Origin: Marmoricola sp.
GTDB lineage: Bacteria > Actinomycetota > Actinomycetes > Propionibacteriales > Nocardioidaceae
Direction of reading: 5' to 3'
Length of the DNA: 35,663 nt
Assembly: GCF_025965215.1 (NCBI RefSeq)
Contig: NZ_JAOPXI010000018.1
Coordinates: forward strand, 1-35,663
In this document: piece by piece, positions 26,543-34,890 of the stretch
Layout of the letters: every line of letters starts with the position of its first letter
Position numbering within the stretch: the first letter of the stretch is position 1
The notes under the pieces: model-generated
Databases searched by the model: none
Told to the model about the DNA's origin: nothing
The model's input: only the letters and a program-made list of their open reading frames with translations
Translations under genes and position numbers: made by a program

Positions 26543-27354
26543 GGAATCTCCAACGGGAAGGTCGTGAGGTCGGTGCTGCGAGGGGGTGCCGTGTTGAGGA
26601 TCGCGTCGGTGCCGCCGTCGGCGAGGATCATCGTGCCGACCAGCAGGCTCGCTTCGGTCGAGAGCAGGAACGCGATCAGTGCGGCGACCTCCTCGGGCTC
26701 GCCCGGCCGGCCGAGCGCGTTCGGGTAGACGTCGGCGAACGGTCCGAAGACGGGGTCCTTGCGCAGGGCGTCGGTCATCGGGGTGGCGATCAGACCCGGT
26801 GCGATCGCGTTGATCCGGATCCCGGCACCACCCCAGGCGGGCAGCACCGCTTCCCGGCGCGCCCAGGAGGCCAGGGCGAACTTCGAGACCGGGTACATCA
26901 TCACGGCCTCGTGTTCGGCGGCGAGCGCGCGGGCGGTCTCCTCGTCGTCGGCCAGGCAGGCCTCCACGACGCCGTCACTGGTCCAACCGGGCTGGCACGT
27001 CACCGAGTTCGAGGCGATCAGCACCACCGAGGCCGACCCCGATCTCGCGAGCAGCGGGTGCAGGCCGATGGCGAGCGCGACGGCGCCGAAGTAGTTCACG
27101 GAGATGAGCAGCGCCGGGTCGGTGCCGGTATAGCCGGCGATGCCAGCGCAGGGCACGAGTCCGTCGATCCCGTCGGGGGAGAGTTCCCCGACCCGGCTCA
27201 CGGCTTCCGCTCGACCGGTAGCAGCGCTGAGGTCCACGTCGATGTCGGCTCCGGCCAGGTCGATGCCGATGACCCGGTGCCCGTCCCGCTCGAGGCGCGC
27301 CGCCGTGGCGGCACCGATCCCGGACGCTGCACCGGTGACCACGTAAGTTCTCAC
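26539..27354 (-). CDS. SDR oxidoreductase, 3-alpha-hydroxysteroid dehydrogenase/carbonyl reductase-like
   Basis: VRTYVVTGAASGIGAATAARLERDGHRVIGIDL, LIASNS, YPVSKFAL; GTG start; ATGA overlap with secreted protein. Confidence 0.85.
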   Translation of the reverse strand: MRTYVVTGAASGIGAATAARLERDGHRVIGIDLAGADIDVDLSAATGRAEAVSRVGELSPDGIDGLVPCAGIAGYTGTDPALLISVNYFGAVALAIGLHPLLARSGSASVVLIASNSVTCQPGWTSDGVVEACLADDEETARALAAEHEAVMMYPVSKFALASWARREAVLPAWGGAGIRINAIAPGLIATPMTDALRKDPVFGPFADVYPNALGRPGEPEEVAALIAFLLSTEASLLVGTMILADGGTDAILNTAPPRSTDLTTFPLEIP

Positions 27355-27368
27355 CGGGCTATTGGAAC

Positions 27369-27382
27369 TGAAACACGTTCTA
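27369..27382. promoter_or_regulatory. putative KstR-type operator TGAAACACGTTCTA
   Basis: Exact match to TNNAACNNGTTNNA, 14 nt separate it from the SDR start codon. Confidence 0.65.
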
Positions 27383-27433
27383 GTGTCTACCTTTTGCCGG
27401 TCGAGGAGGCTTCGCAGCAGCCGTCTCGAAACC

Positions 27434-28924
27434 TCAGACGCCTGTTGCGAAGCGCCGGGCCCGCACGGCGACGAGCTCGGCGGGGTCCTGGTGGAACAAG
27501 GTCGAGAGCTCGAACTCGAGGACGGCGCCGACCCGGTGGCAGAACGCCTCGGCTTCCTCGGCGGCGTCGGGGTGCTCGGCGATGATCCGGTCGACCACGC
27601 CGACCTCAGCGAGGTCGATCGCCCGGATCCGCTGGGACCTGGCCATCTCCGGGGCGTGCTCGGTGTCGCGGTGGACGATCGCGCTCGCACCCTCCGGGGG
27701 AAGCGGCGAGAGCCACGCGTGCTGGGCGGCGATCACCCGGTCGGCAGGCAGCAGCGCCAGGGCGCCGCCCCCGTTTCCCTGGCCGAGCATCAGGCACACG
27801 GTCGGTGCCTCCAGGGTGACCAGCTCGGCCAGGCTGCGCGCGATCTCGCCGGCCAGCCCGCCCTCTTCCGCCTCAGGACTCAGCGCAGCACCGGGAGTGT
27901 CGATCACCGTGAGCAGCGGGATGCCCAGGTCGACCGCCAGTCGCATGCCGCGACGAGCCTCGCGCAGGGCGCCCGGGCCTAACGGCTGGTCGGTGGTCTG
28001 CCCGCGCCGGTCCTGTCCCAGGAACACGCACGGCGCGTCTCCGAAGCGGGCCAGCGCGATCATCAGGCCGGGGTCGGCCTCGCCCTGCCCGGTGCCGTTG
28101 AGCGGGACCACGTCAGTGGCGGCGTACCGCAGCAGGCGTCGTACGCCGGGCCGGTCCGGACGCCGCGAGCGCACGACAGCGTCCCAGGTATCGACGTCCG
28201 GCACGTCCTCGTCGGGGTCGTGCGGTGCTGGCAGCGGCGGCCGGGCGAGCAGGATCGAGAGCGTCCGGTCCAGCAGGTCGGCGATGCCCTCGGGCGGGAC
28301 GACACCGTCGATGATCCCGTGCGCGTACAGGTTCTCCGAAGTCTGTACGTCGGCCGGGAACGGCTGCCCGTAGAGCGCCTCGAAGACGCGTGGGCCGAGG
28401 AAGCCGACCAGCGCCCCGGGCTCCGCGATGGTTACGTGGCCAAGTGATCCCCAGGAGGCCATCACGCCGCCGGTGGTCGGGTTCCGCAGGTAGACGAGGT
28501 AGGGATGGCCGGCCGACTTGTGCGCCGCGATCGCTGCCGAGATGCCGATCATGTGCACGAAAGCGGGAGTGCCTTCCTGCATCCGGGTACCGCCGCTGAC
28601 CGGCGCCGCCAGCAGCGGGATGCCTTCGGTCGTGGCACGTTCGATGCCGGCCACCAGACGCGTCGCCGCGGCCTGGCCGATCGACCCGGCGAGGAACGCG
28701 AATTCGCAGGCGATCACCGCGACCCGACGCCCGTGCATGAGGCCCTCACCGGTCACCACGGACTCGTCCACCCCGGACTTCTCGCGGGCGGCGTCCAGCT
28801 CAGCGGCGTACGCCGTACTGATCGCGCCGTACCTCGGGGGTAGGTCCCAGGAGATCCACGAACCCTCGTCGAGCACGAGCGTGATCAGCTCGAGGGCGCT
28901 GAGCCGCGCTCCGGGGGAGGTCAT
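27434..28924 (-). CDS. fused acyl/acetyl-CoA carboxylase carboxyltransferase (beta+alpha-like domains)
   Basis: AccD-like APVSGGTRMQEGTPAFVHM and AccA-like IPLLTVIDTPGAALSPEAEEGGLAGEIARSLAEL...GNGGGALAL; no N-terminal C4 zinc ribbon. Confidence 0.85.
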   Translation of the reverse strand: MTSPGARLSALELITLVLDEGSWISWDLPPRYGAISTAYAAELDAAREKSGVDESVVTGEGLMHGRRVAVIACEFAFLAGSIGQAAATRLVAGIERATTEGIPLLAAPVSGGTRMQEGTPAFVHMIGISAAIAAHKSAGHPYLVYLRNPTTGGVMASWGSLGHVTIAEPGALVGFLGPRVFEALYGQPFPADVQTSENLYAHGIIDGVVPPEGIADLLDRTLSILLARPPLPAPHDPDEDVPDVDTWDAVVRSRRPDRPGVRRLLRYAATDVVPLNGTGQGEADPGLMIALARFGDAPCVFLGQDRRGQTTDQPLGPGALREARRGMRLAVDLGIPLLTVIDTPGAALSPEAEEGGLAGEIARSLAELVTLEAPTVCLMLGQGNGGGALALLPADRVIAAQHAWLSPLPPEGASAIVHRDTEHAPEMARSQRIRAIDLAEVGVVDRIIAEHPDAAEEAEAFCHRVGAVLEFELSTLFHQDPAELVAVRARRFATGV

Positions 28925-29535
28925 CGGCTGATCGTACGAGACCCCTGTGACCGGACGACGGGCTCGGGCTGGTTCACGAGTGATCGGCGAAGTCCGCGGC
29001 GCGCACGGAAGGCCAGCTGGTGGGTCGCGTTGACGTGTAACCCGAGCTCCGCGGCGACCTGCTCCCAGGAGGCGTCGTCGACGTAGATCCGCACGAGAAC
29101 GTGGCGCCAACGCGGCTGCAGGGCATCGATCGCCCGGTGAATGCGCGTTTCGTCGAAGGTGTGCAGCACCGAAGTCTCCGTCGACGGGGTCCGCGCGACG
29201 ATGGCGCTGTCGCTGATCTGGATCCAGTCCTCGCAGTCGCCGACGAGGCTCAGACGCTGGGCGCGCCGGACCTCGGTGAAGAACTCGTTGCGAATCGCAG
29301 CGCTGGCGTAGCCGACAAAGTTGGTCCGGGGGCCAGCTCCCTGCTGCAGCTTGAGCCAGATCTTCGTCACGGACTCGGCGACGAGATCCTCGGCCAGGCC
29401 AGGGCCACCGAGCCGGCGAGCAACGCCCAACATCGCCGATCGATGTCGGCAGTACAGCTCGGAGAATGCGTCGCTGTCGCCGTCACGAGCCTCCGCGAGC
29501 AGCTCTAGGTCGGTGCGGTCAATCATGGTGAACAC
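28921..29535 (-). CDS. ECF-type RNA polymerase sigma factor without adjacent anti-sigma gene
   Basis: DSDAFSELYCRHRSAMLGVARRLGGPGLAEDLVAESVTKIW; region 4 SWEQVAAELGLHVNATHQLAFRARRGLR; ATGA overlap with carboxyltransferase start. Confidence 0.88.
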   Translation of the reverse strand: MFTMIDRTDLELLAEARDGDSDAFSELYCRHRSAMLGVARRLGGPGLAEDLVAESVTKIWLKLQQGAGPRTNFVGYASAAIRNEFFTEVRRAQRLSLVGDCEDWIQISDSAIVARTPSTETSVLHTFDETRIHRAIDALQPRWRHVLVRIYVDDASWEQVAAELGLHVNATHQLAFRARRGLRRSLVNQPEPVVRSQGSRTISR

Positions 29536-29595
29536 GAGCGGGATCCCCCTGGCAAGAACGAGTCGAAGGACTTACGAGACTTGTAACTCCTCGTT

Positions 29596-29611
29596 ACTCC
29601 AAGTTTGGAGT
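29596..29611. promoter_or_regulatory. putative MarR operator ACTCCAA-GT-TTGGAGT
   Basis: Perfect 7-bp inverted repeat in the divergent ECF/MarR intergenic region. Confidence 0.75.
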
Positions 29612-29624
29612 ACTCTGAGAGTAC
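29610..29624. repeat. inverted repeat GTACTC-TGA-GAGTAC
   Basis: Perfect 6-bp arms adjoining the first MarR-type box. Confidence 0.6.
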
Positions 29625-29632
29625 GCAAAAGA

Positions 29633-29648
29633 ACTCCAAAGTTGGAAC
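29633..29648. promoter_or_regulatory. second, imperfect MarR-type box ACTCCAA-AG-TTGGAAC
   Basis: Left arm identical to the 29596 box; right arm TTGGA conserved. Confidence 0.6.
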
Positions 29649-29705
29649 GTTCTCGGGGTAGGGTCCGTCTCGGGAACGAGACCAGGACGGACCGACGGGA
29701 GAGAT

Positions 29706-30212
29706 GTGAGTTCACCGCTGAATCCCGACGACGACCCGTGGCTCTCGGCTGAGGAGTTGACGACCTGGCGCCTCTACCGTTCGGTGGTCCTGCTCGTCGA
29801 GGACATCCTCGAGCAGCAGCTCCGCTCGGAGTCCGGGATCACCCACCAGCACTTCTCGGTCCTGGTGGTCCTCTCGGACTCCCCTGATCAGTGCCTGCGG
29901 ATGACCGATCTCGCCGCCCAGCTGACCATCACCCGCACGCGCCTGACCTACGTGATCCAGCAGATGGAGAAACGAGGCTGGGTCACCCGCACCGACCATC
30001 CCGAGGACGGCCGCAGCCACCTCGTGCAGCTGACAGCTGCCGGCATCGACGAGCTCGCGCAGGTGGCTCCGGGCCACGCGCGAACCGTCAAGCTGGCAGT
30101 CTTCGGAAAGCTCAGCCCCGAACAGGTCGTCGCCCTGGGCGAGATCTACGAGACCGTTCTCCAGGGCATCGAGCTCGGCCCGACGAACACGCGACTTCCC
30201 TGGCGCCGGTGA
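29706..30212 (+). CDS. MarR-family transcriptional regulator
   Basis: GITHQHFSVLVVLSDSPDQCLRMTDLAAQLTITRTRLTYVIQQMEKRGWVTRTDHPEDGRSHLVQLT; GTG start. Confidence 0.92.
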   Translation: MSSPLNPDDDPWLSAEELTTWRLYRSVVLLVEDILEQQLRSESGITHQHFSVLVVLSDSPDQCLRMTDLAAQLTITRTRLTYVIQQMEKRGWVTRTDHPEDGRSHLVQLTAAGIDELAQVAPGHARTVKLAVFGKLSPEQVVALGEIYETVLQGIELGPTNTRLPWRR

Positions 30213-30221
30213 CTACCGAGC

Positions 30222-30722
30222 TCAGGCTGTGAGGTGCTTCTCCAGCAGGGCGACGACATGTCCGTGGGCCTCCTGGCGCCCGACCTCGACGTAGCCGCGG
30301 CGCGCGTGGAACGCCAGGGACGCGTCGTTCGGCGGATCGAGGTTGACCTCGAGGCACATCACCGGACCCAGGTCGCGAGCACGTTCTTCGAGGGCGTCGT
30401 AGACCCGCGTCGCGATCCCTGCCCGTCGTACCGCGGGATCGACGACGATCCGGTCGAGGTACCCGAACGCCTCGTGACGAGCGGAGAACCAGCGGTAGTT
30501 CGGCGACCGGTAGGCCGACCCCGCGGCGAAGGTGATCACGAATCCGATGTCGGCTCCGTCGTGGCTGATCACCAGTCCCTGGTCGGCGAGCACGAGCAGC
30601 TCTCGCAGACCGTCGGCGTCCAGCGGCGAGAGCAGCTCGACGTGCTCCGCGTTCCAGGCCAGTACGGCGGCATGGTCGGCCGCAACGATCGGGCGGAGCC
30701 GGAAGGCGGGGAGCGAGCTCAC
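30222..30722 (-). CDS. GNAT family N-acetyltransferase
   Basis: FRLRPIVAADHAAVLAWN, YLDRIVVDPAVRRAGIATRVYDAL, NDASLAFHARRGY. Confidence 0.9.
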   Translation of the reverse strand: MSSLPAFRLRPIVAADHAAVLAWNAEHVELLSPLDADGLRELLVLADQGLVISHDGADIGFVITFAAGSAYRSPNYRWFSARHEAFGYLDRIVVDPAVRRAGIATRVYDALEERARDLGPVMCLEVNLDPPNDASLAFHARRGYVEVGRQEAHGHVVALLEKHLTA

Positions 30723-31633
30723 GGGTAGCGGATCCCGGTAGCGTCCTCACTCAGCGCCCACAGCTTCGCCTGCGCCTGCGGGTCCCGGACGAGGCTGCGT
30801 CGTGGCTGGACGACCGTGGGCGAGCCGCTCAGCTGGCCCGGGCCGCGTGGTCCGACGTAGGTCGACCCGGGGAGATCGGCGACCGCCGCCATGAGGGTCG
30901 GGAGGGCTCCGAACTCTGCCGGCTGCCCGATCACGCGGGTTGCCACGGTCATGATCGAGCCGCCGAACGACCCGGTCTTGCCGACGAGCTCGGTGGCGGA
31001 GTAGCCCGGGTGCGCGACCAGCGCCTTGGCGGGAGCCCCGGCGGCCTTGAGTCGCCGGTCGAGCTCGTAGGTGAACATCAGGTTGGCCAACTTCGACTCT
31101 GCGTAGCTGCCCCAGCGTGAGTACCGCCGGTTCAGGGTGCGGGGGTCATCGAGTGGCACCCGTCGTGCGAACCGGTGCGCCTGCGAGGCGACCGCCACGA
31201 CGCGTCCGTTCCCGGACTCGAGGACCTGCCCGAGCAGCAGGCCGGTGAGCAGGAAGGGCCCGAGGTGGTTGGTGCCGAACTGCATCTCGAAGCCGTCGAC
31301 CGTGCGGTCGTAGGGCAGCGCCATCACGCCGGCGTTGTTGATCAGGATGTCGATCGGACCCAGCTCGGCGGCCGCGGCGGCACCGCGACGTACCGAGGTG
31401 AGGTCGGCCAGGTCGACCCGGACGCTGTGGAGCTTCGCCGTGGGCACCTCGGCGAGCAAACGGGCGGTGGTGCCGGCCAGCTTGTCCTCGGAGCGGGCGA
31501 CCAGGACGACCTCGGCTCCGGCTCGGGCGAGCTCGAGGGCGGTCCGGGTCCCGATCCCTGCGGTGACACCGGTGACCAGGACGCGCTTGCCGGTCAGGTC
31601 GGGCATGTCGCCCAGGGTCCAGCGAGCACTCAA
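30719..31633 (-). CDS. SDR family oxidoreductase
   Basis: MPDLTGKRVLVTGVTAGIGTRTALELARAGAEVVLVAR, NNAGVM, YAESKLANLMF; TTG start at 31633 or ATG at 31606. Confidence 0.9.
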   Translation of the reverse strand: MSARWTLGDMPDLTGKRVLVTGVTAGIGTRTALELARAGAEVVLVARSEDKLAGTTARLLAEVPTAKLHSVRVDLADLTSVRRGAAAAAELGPIDILINNAGVMALPYDRTVDGFEMQFGTNHLGPFLLTGLLLGQVLESGNGRVVAVASQAHRFARRVPLDDPRTLNRRYSRWGSYAESKLANLMFTYELDRRLKAAGAPAKALVAHPGYSATELVGKTGSFGGSIMTVATRVIGQPAEFGALPTLMAAVADLPGSTYVGPRGPGQLSGSPTVVQPRRSLVRDPQAQAKLWALSEDATGIRYP

Positions 31634-32445
31634 GGGGTCACTCGCAGGTTGCTCAGCACCGAGCGGCCCAACCCGGCATCGCCGACGAACGTGGGCGAGG
31701 TCTGCTCGAGCGGGCGCCGGCCGCCGGCAAGCACCACGAAGTCCTCGGCCGACACGCTGATCAGCACCGTCGGGTCGGTCAGGTCCTGGACCGGGACGGC
31801 CCGGCCGTCGTCACCGATGGCCACACTCCAGCTCAGCGCCGGGTCCGGTACGTCGAGCCGCACGCTGGTGCCCGCAGGCGGGCTCACCCGCTTGCCCAGC
31901 ACCATCGGTAGTCCGGCGGCGAGCCGGGTGATGGCGTGGTACGCGGGCGCTCCCTCGTAGCCGCCCGGCCGTCCGATCGCACGACGAATGTCCTGCTCGT
32001 GCATCCAGACGTCGAGCGGCCTGTTGCCCAGCAGCGTCTCGTTGTTCCAGGGCACCCCGCCGGGGGTGCGCGGCGGCGAGGCGTCTGCGTCGAGTGGCGG
32101 GTCGGCGTCGAGCTCGGCCGATCTCGTCGCGACGGCCTGCTCGATCTCGTCGGCGAGCTCGGCCATCGGCCGACCACGACGGGCGAGGACACCGGACTCG
32201 GTGTAGTAGCCGGTCAGGCTCTTGATGTGCGGCGCCTCGGCGACCTGCACCGAGTCCTCGGGGGAGCCGGCCAGCACGGCTTCGAGATGAGCGGTGTGCG
32301 CGACGTTGTCCTTGACGCTCCAGCCCTCCAGGTCGGTGGGCGTGTCCCACTGGTCCTCGGGGATGTCGCGGGCCAGCGCGACGAACTCGGCGATCGCCTC
32401 TCGCCACGTGTCGACGTACGCGGCCAGGCGGGATTCATCGGTCAT
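31630..32445 (-). CDS. maleylpyruvate isomerase family mycothiol-dependent enzyme (DinB-like fold)
   Basis: DLEGWSVKDNVAHTAHLEAVLAG ... PLDVWMHEQDIRRAIGRPG. Confidence 0.87.
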   Translation of the reverse strand: MTDESRLAAYVDTWREAIAEFVALARDIPEDQWDTPTDLEGWSVKDNVAHTAHLEAVLAGSPEDSVQVAEAPHIKSLTGYYTESGVLARRGRPMAELADEIEQAVATRSAELDADPPLDADASPPRTPGGVPWNNETLLGNRPLDVWMHEQDIRRAIGRPGGYEGAPAYHAITRLAAGLPMVLGKRVSPPAGTSVRLDVPDPALSWSVAIGDDGRAVPVQDLTDPTVLISVSAEDFVVLAGGRRPLEQTSPTFVGDAGLGRSVLSNLRVTP

Positions 32446-32536
32446 GGGGGCAGCCTAGAGGCTGCCTCGCGTGGGCGCCTGCGCCCGAAGAAGGGCCGGA
32501 CTTGGCGAATGTCTATCAAAATAGTACAGTTAAATC

Positions 32537-33112
32537 ATGGCTCACATCCTCGGCATCTCCGGCAGTCCGATGGAGGTCTCGCGCAGCGCGGTGCTCCTCG
32601 GTCACGTCGCCAGCATCCTGGAGGGGCACGGCCACACGGTCGACCTTCTCGCCGTACGGGATCTGCCGCCGGCAGCCCTGCTGCACGCCGACTTCGCCGA
32701 CCCGGCGATCCGCGACACCATCGACCGGCTCGAGGCTGCCGACGGCGTGGTGGTGGCGACCCCGGTCTACAAGGCGGCGTTCTCGGGACTGCTCAAGGCG
32801 TGGCTGGACCTGATGCCGCAGTTCGGTCTCTCCGGCAAGGCGGTCCTCCCGCTCGCCACCGGCGGCAGTGCCGCGCACGCACTGGCCCTCGACTACGCCC
32901 TGCGACCCGTGCTGACGTCGATGGAGGCGCGTCACGTGGTCAACGGCTACCTGGTCCTGGACAGGTTCATCGAGTCGCCGACTCCGGTCGAGCCGTCGCC
33001 GATCGAGGCGCCGGTGAACATCCACGCGGATGCGGCACCGGCTCTCGGCCGGGTGCTCGACAGCTTCCTGGACGCGCTCGGTTCGCGTCCCGTCGCACGG
33101 CCCGCCGCCTGA
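32537..33112 (+). CDS. NADPH-dependent FMN reductase (SsuE-like)
   Basis: ILGISGSPMEVSRSAVLL, VVVATPVYKAAFSGLLKAWLDLMPQFGLSGKAVLPLATGGS. Confidence 0.88.
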   Translation: MAHILGISGSPMEVSRSAVLLGHVASILEGHGHTVDLLAVRDLPPAALLHADFADPAIRDTIDRLEAADGVVVATPVYKAAFSGLLKAWLDLMPQFGLSGKAVLPLATGGSAAHALALDYALRPVLTSMEARHVVNGYLVLDRFIESPTPVEPSPIEAPVNIHADAAPALGRVLDSFLDALGSRPVARPAA

Positions 33113-33211
33113 GCGCAGCCGGTGGGCGCGACCCAAGGTGTCAGGCGGTGTTCACCCAACACTCCCGTGGAGCCCATCTGATCCGGTGGGCGCGTCGATA
33201 TTTTCAGAGTC

Positions 33212-34021
33212 ATGGCACGCGCGTACCGGCGGTTCGTGGCACTCGGTGATTCCCAGACCGAAGGTCTCAACGACGGCGACGAGGTGACTGGCTTCCGTGG
33301 GTGGGCCGACCGCCTGGCCGAGATGCTCGCCTCGAGCACCAGCCCCGATCTGTCCTACGCGAACCTCGCGGTGCGCGGCTACCGGACGCACCACGTGCTG
33401 GAGCGTCAGCTGCCCGCAGCGCTGGCAATGCGACCCGATCTCGCCGTCGTCTCGGCAGGCATGAACGACCTGTTCCGGCACAACTACGACCTGGACCAGA
33501 CCGTCGAGCAGATGGAGACCGTGTACGCCGCGCTGCGGGCCACCGGGTGCCGCGTCCTGACCATGACCTTTCCCGACCTGGGCCAGCTGCTGCCGGTGCT
33601 GAGCTGGCTGCACACCCGCCAGGGCAAGCTGAACCAGGGCCTGATCGCAGCCGCCGAGCGCCAGGGCGTCGAGGTGCTCGAGCTCCGCGGACTGGCGCTG
33701 ATGGGTGATCCCCGGATGTGGAGCCACGACCGGATCCACGGGAGCAGCGAGGGTCACGCCCGGATCGCGGCCGGGATGGCCGAGCTCATGGAGCTGCCGG
33801 GCTCGAACCACCTGTGGTCGCAGACCGAGCACCCGGGCCTGCGCGAACCACGCGAGGTGGGGCTGGACCTCTGGTGGATCGCGACGTTCGTGACCCCGTT
33901 CCTGGTCCGGCAGATGCGCGGTCGCGGCGGCGGCGTCGGCAGGGTGCCCAAGCGTCCGGAGCTGGTCCGAGTGCTGCCGGCGCCGGTCCGTCAGCTGGTG
34001 CCGGTGGGGTTGTCCGGCTGA
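33212..34021 (+). CDS. SGNH/GDSL hydrolase (tandem copy 1)
   Basis: FVALGDSQTEG, GMNDL, MWSHDRIHGSSEGH catalytic blocks. Confidence 0.92.
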   Translation: MARAYRRFVALGDSQTEGLNDGDEVTGFRGWADRLAEMLASSTSPDLSYANLAVRGYRTHHVLERQLPAALAMRPDLAVVSAGMNDLFRHNYDLDQTVEQMETVYAALRATGCRVLTMTFPDLGQLLPVLSWLHTRQGKLNQGLIAAAERQGVEVLELRGLALMGDPRMWSHDRIHGSSEGHARIAAGMAELMELPGSNHLWSQTEHPGLREPREVGLDLWWIATFVTPFLVRQMRGRGGGVGRVPKRPELVRVLPAPVRQLVPVGLSG

Positions 34022-34034
34022 GTAGGGTCGGGCC

Positions 34035-34844
34035 ATGGCAACGGCGTACCAGCGGTTCGTCGCGCTCGGTGACTCCCAGACCGAGGGACTCAGTGACCGC
34101 GCGGAGAACGGCGAGCTCCGCGGATGGGCGGACCGGTTCGCAGCGCTGCTCGCCAGCACGACCAGTCCGGACCTGACCTACGCCAACCTCGCCGTGCGTG
34201 GCCGTCGGGCCCGGCACGTGCTGGAGGTCCAGCTCCCTGCGGCGCTGACGCTCGAGCCGGATCTGGCCGCCGTGGTCGTCGGCATGAACGACCTGCTGCG
34301 CCACGACTACGACCTCGACGAAACCGTCGACCAGGTAGAGCAGACCTTCGCGGCGCTGCGGGCCGCCGGCTCCGACGTGGTGTCGATGACGTTCCCCGAC
34401 GTCGCCCAGATGCTGCCGGTGATGGGGTGGCTGCGGCCGCGCGAGGAGGAGCTGAACGCGAGGCTGGTCGAGGCGGCCGCGCGGCACGACGTACTGATGC
34501 TGGACCTCTTCGGGACCCGCCTGTCCGCCGATCCGCGGATGTGGAGCCACGACCGGATCCACGGGAGCAGTGAGGGGCATGCCCGGACCGCGGCCGGCAT
34601 GGCCGAGGTGATGGGTCTGCCCGGCTCCGACCACTCCTGGGCCGAGATCGACGTCAAGGGCCCCTCGCCGCTGAGCGTCGTACGTCGCGATGCCACCTGG
34701 CTGGTCAGCTTCGTGGGTCCGTTCCTCTACCGCCAGTGGCGCGGAGCTGCGGGCTCGACAGCGCAGCCGAAGCGGCCGACGCTGCGCCCGGTCACCGGGA
34801 ACGACGACGGCCGCCCCACCCTCACGGGTGAAGCGGCCGTTTAA
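34035..34844 (+). CDS. SGNH/GDSL hydrolase (tandem copy 2)
   Basis: FVALGDSQTEG, GMNDL, MWSHDRIHGSSEGH; same 269-aa length and clear paralogue of copy 1. Confidence 0.92.
   Translation: MATAYQRFVALGDSQTEGLSDRAENGELRGWADRFAALLASTTSPDLTYANLAVRGRRARHVLEVQLPAALTLEPDLAAVVVGMNDLLRHDYDLDETVDQVEQTFAALRAAGSDVVSMTFPDVAQMLPVMGWLRPREEELNARLVEAAARHDVLMLDLFGTRLSADPRMWSHDRIHGSSEGHARTAAGMAEVMGLPGSDHSWAEIDVKGPSPLSVVRRDATWLVSFVGPFLYRQWRGAAGSTAQPKRPTLRPVTGNDDGRPTLTGEAAV
34807..34840 (+). terminator. hairpin terminator embedded in the 3' end of SGNH copy 2
   Basis: ACGGCCGC-cc-CACCC-TCAC-GGGTG-aa-GCGGCCGT followed by TT; nested perfect stems. Confidence 0.6.
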
Positions 34845-34890
34845 CGGTCATCGAGCTTGCCGAGATGCGGCGAGCAACAAGACCAAGGTG

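Noticed and set aside
25013-26728. 571-aa plus ORF antisense to the secreted protein
   Set aside because: Val/Gly/Arg-rich shadow translation; minus strand has signal peptide and coherent protein.
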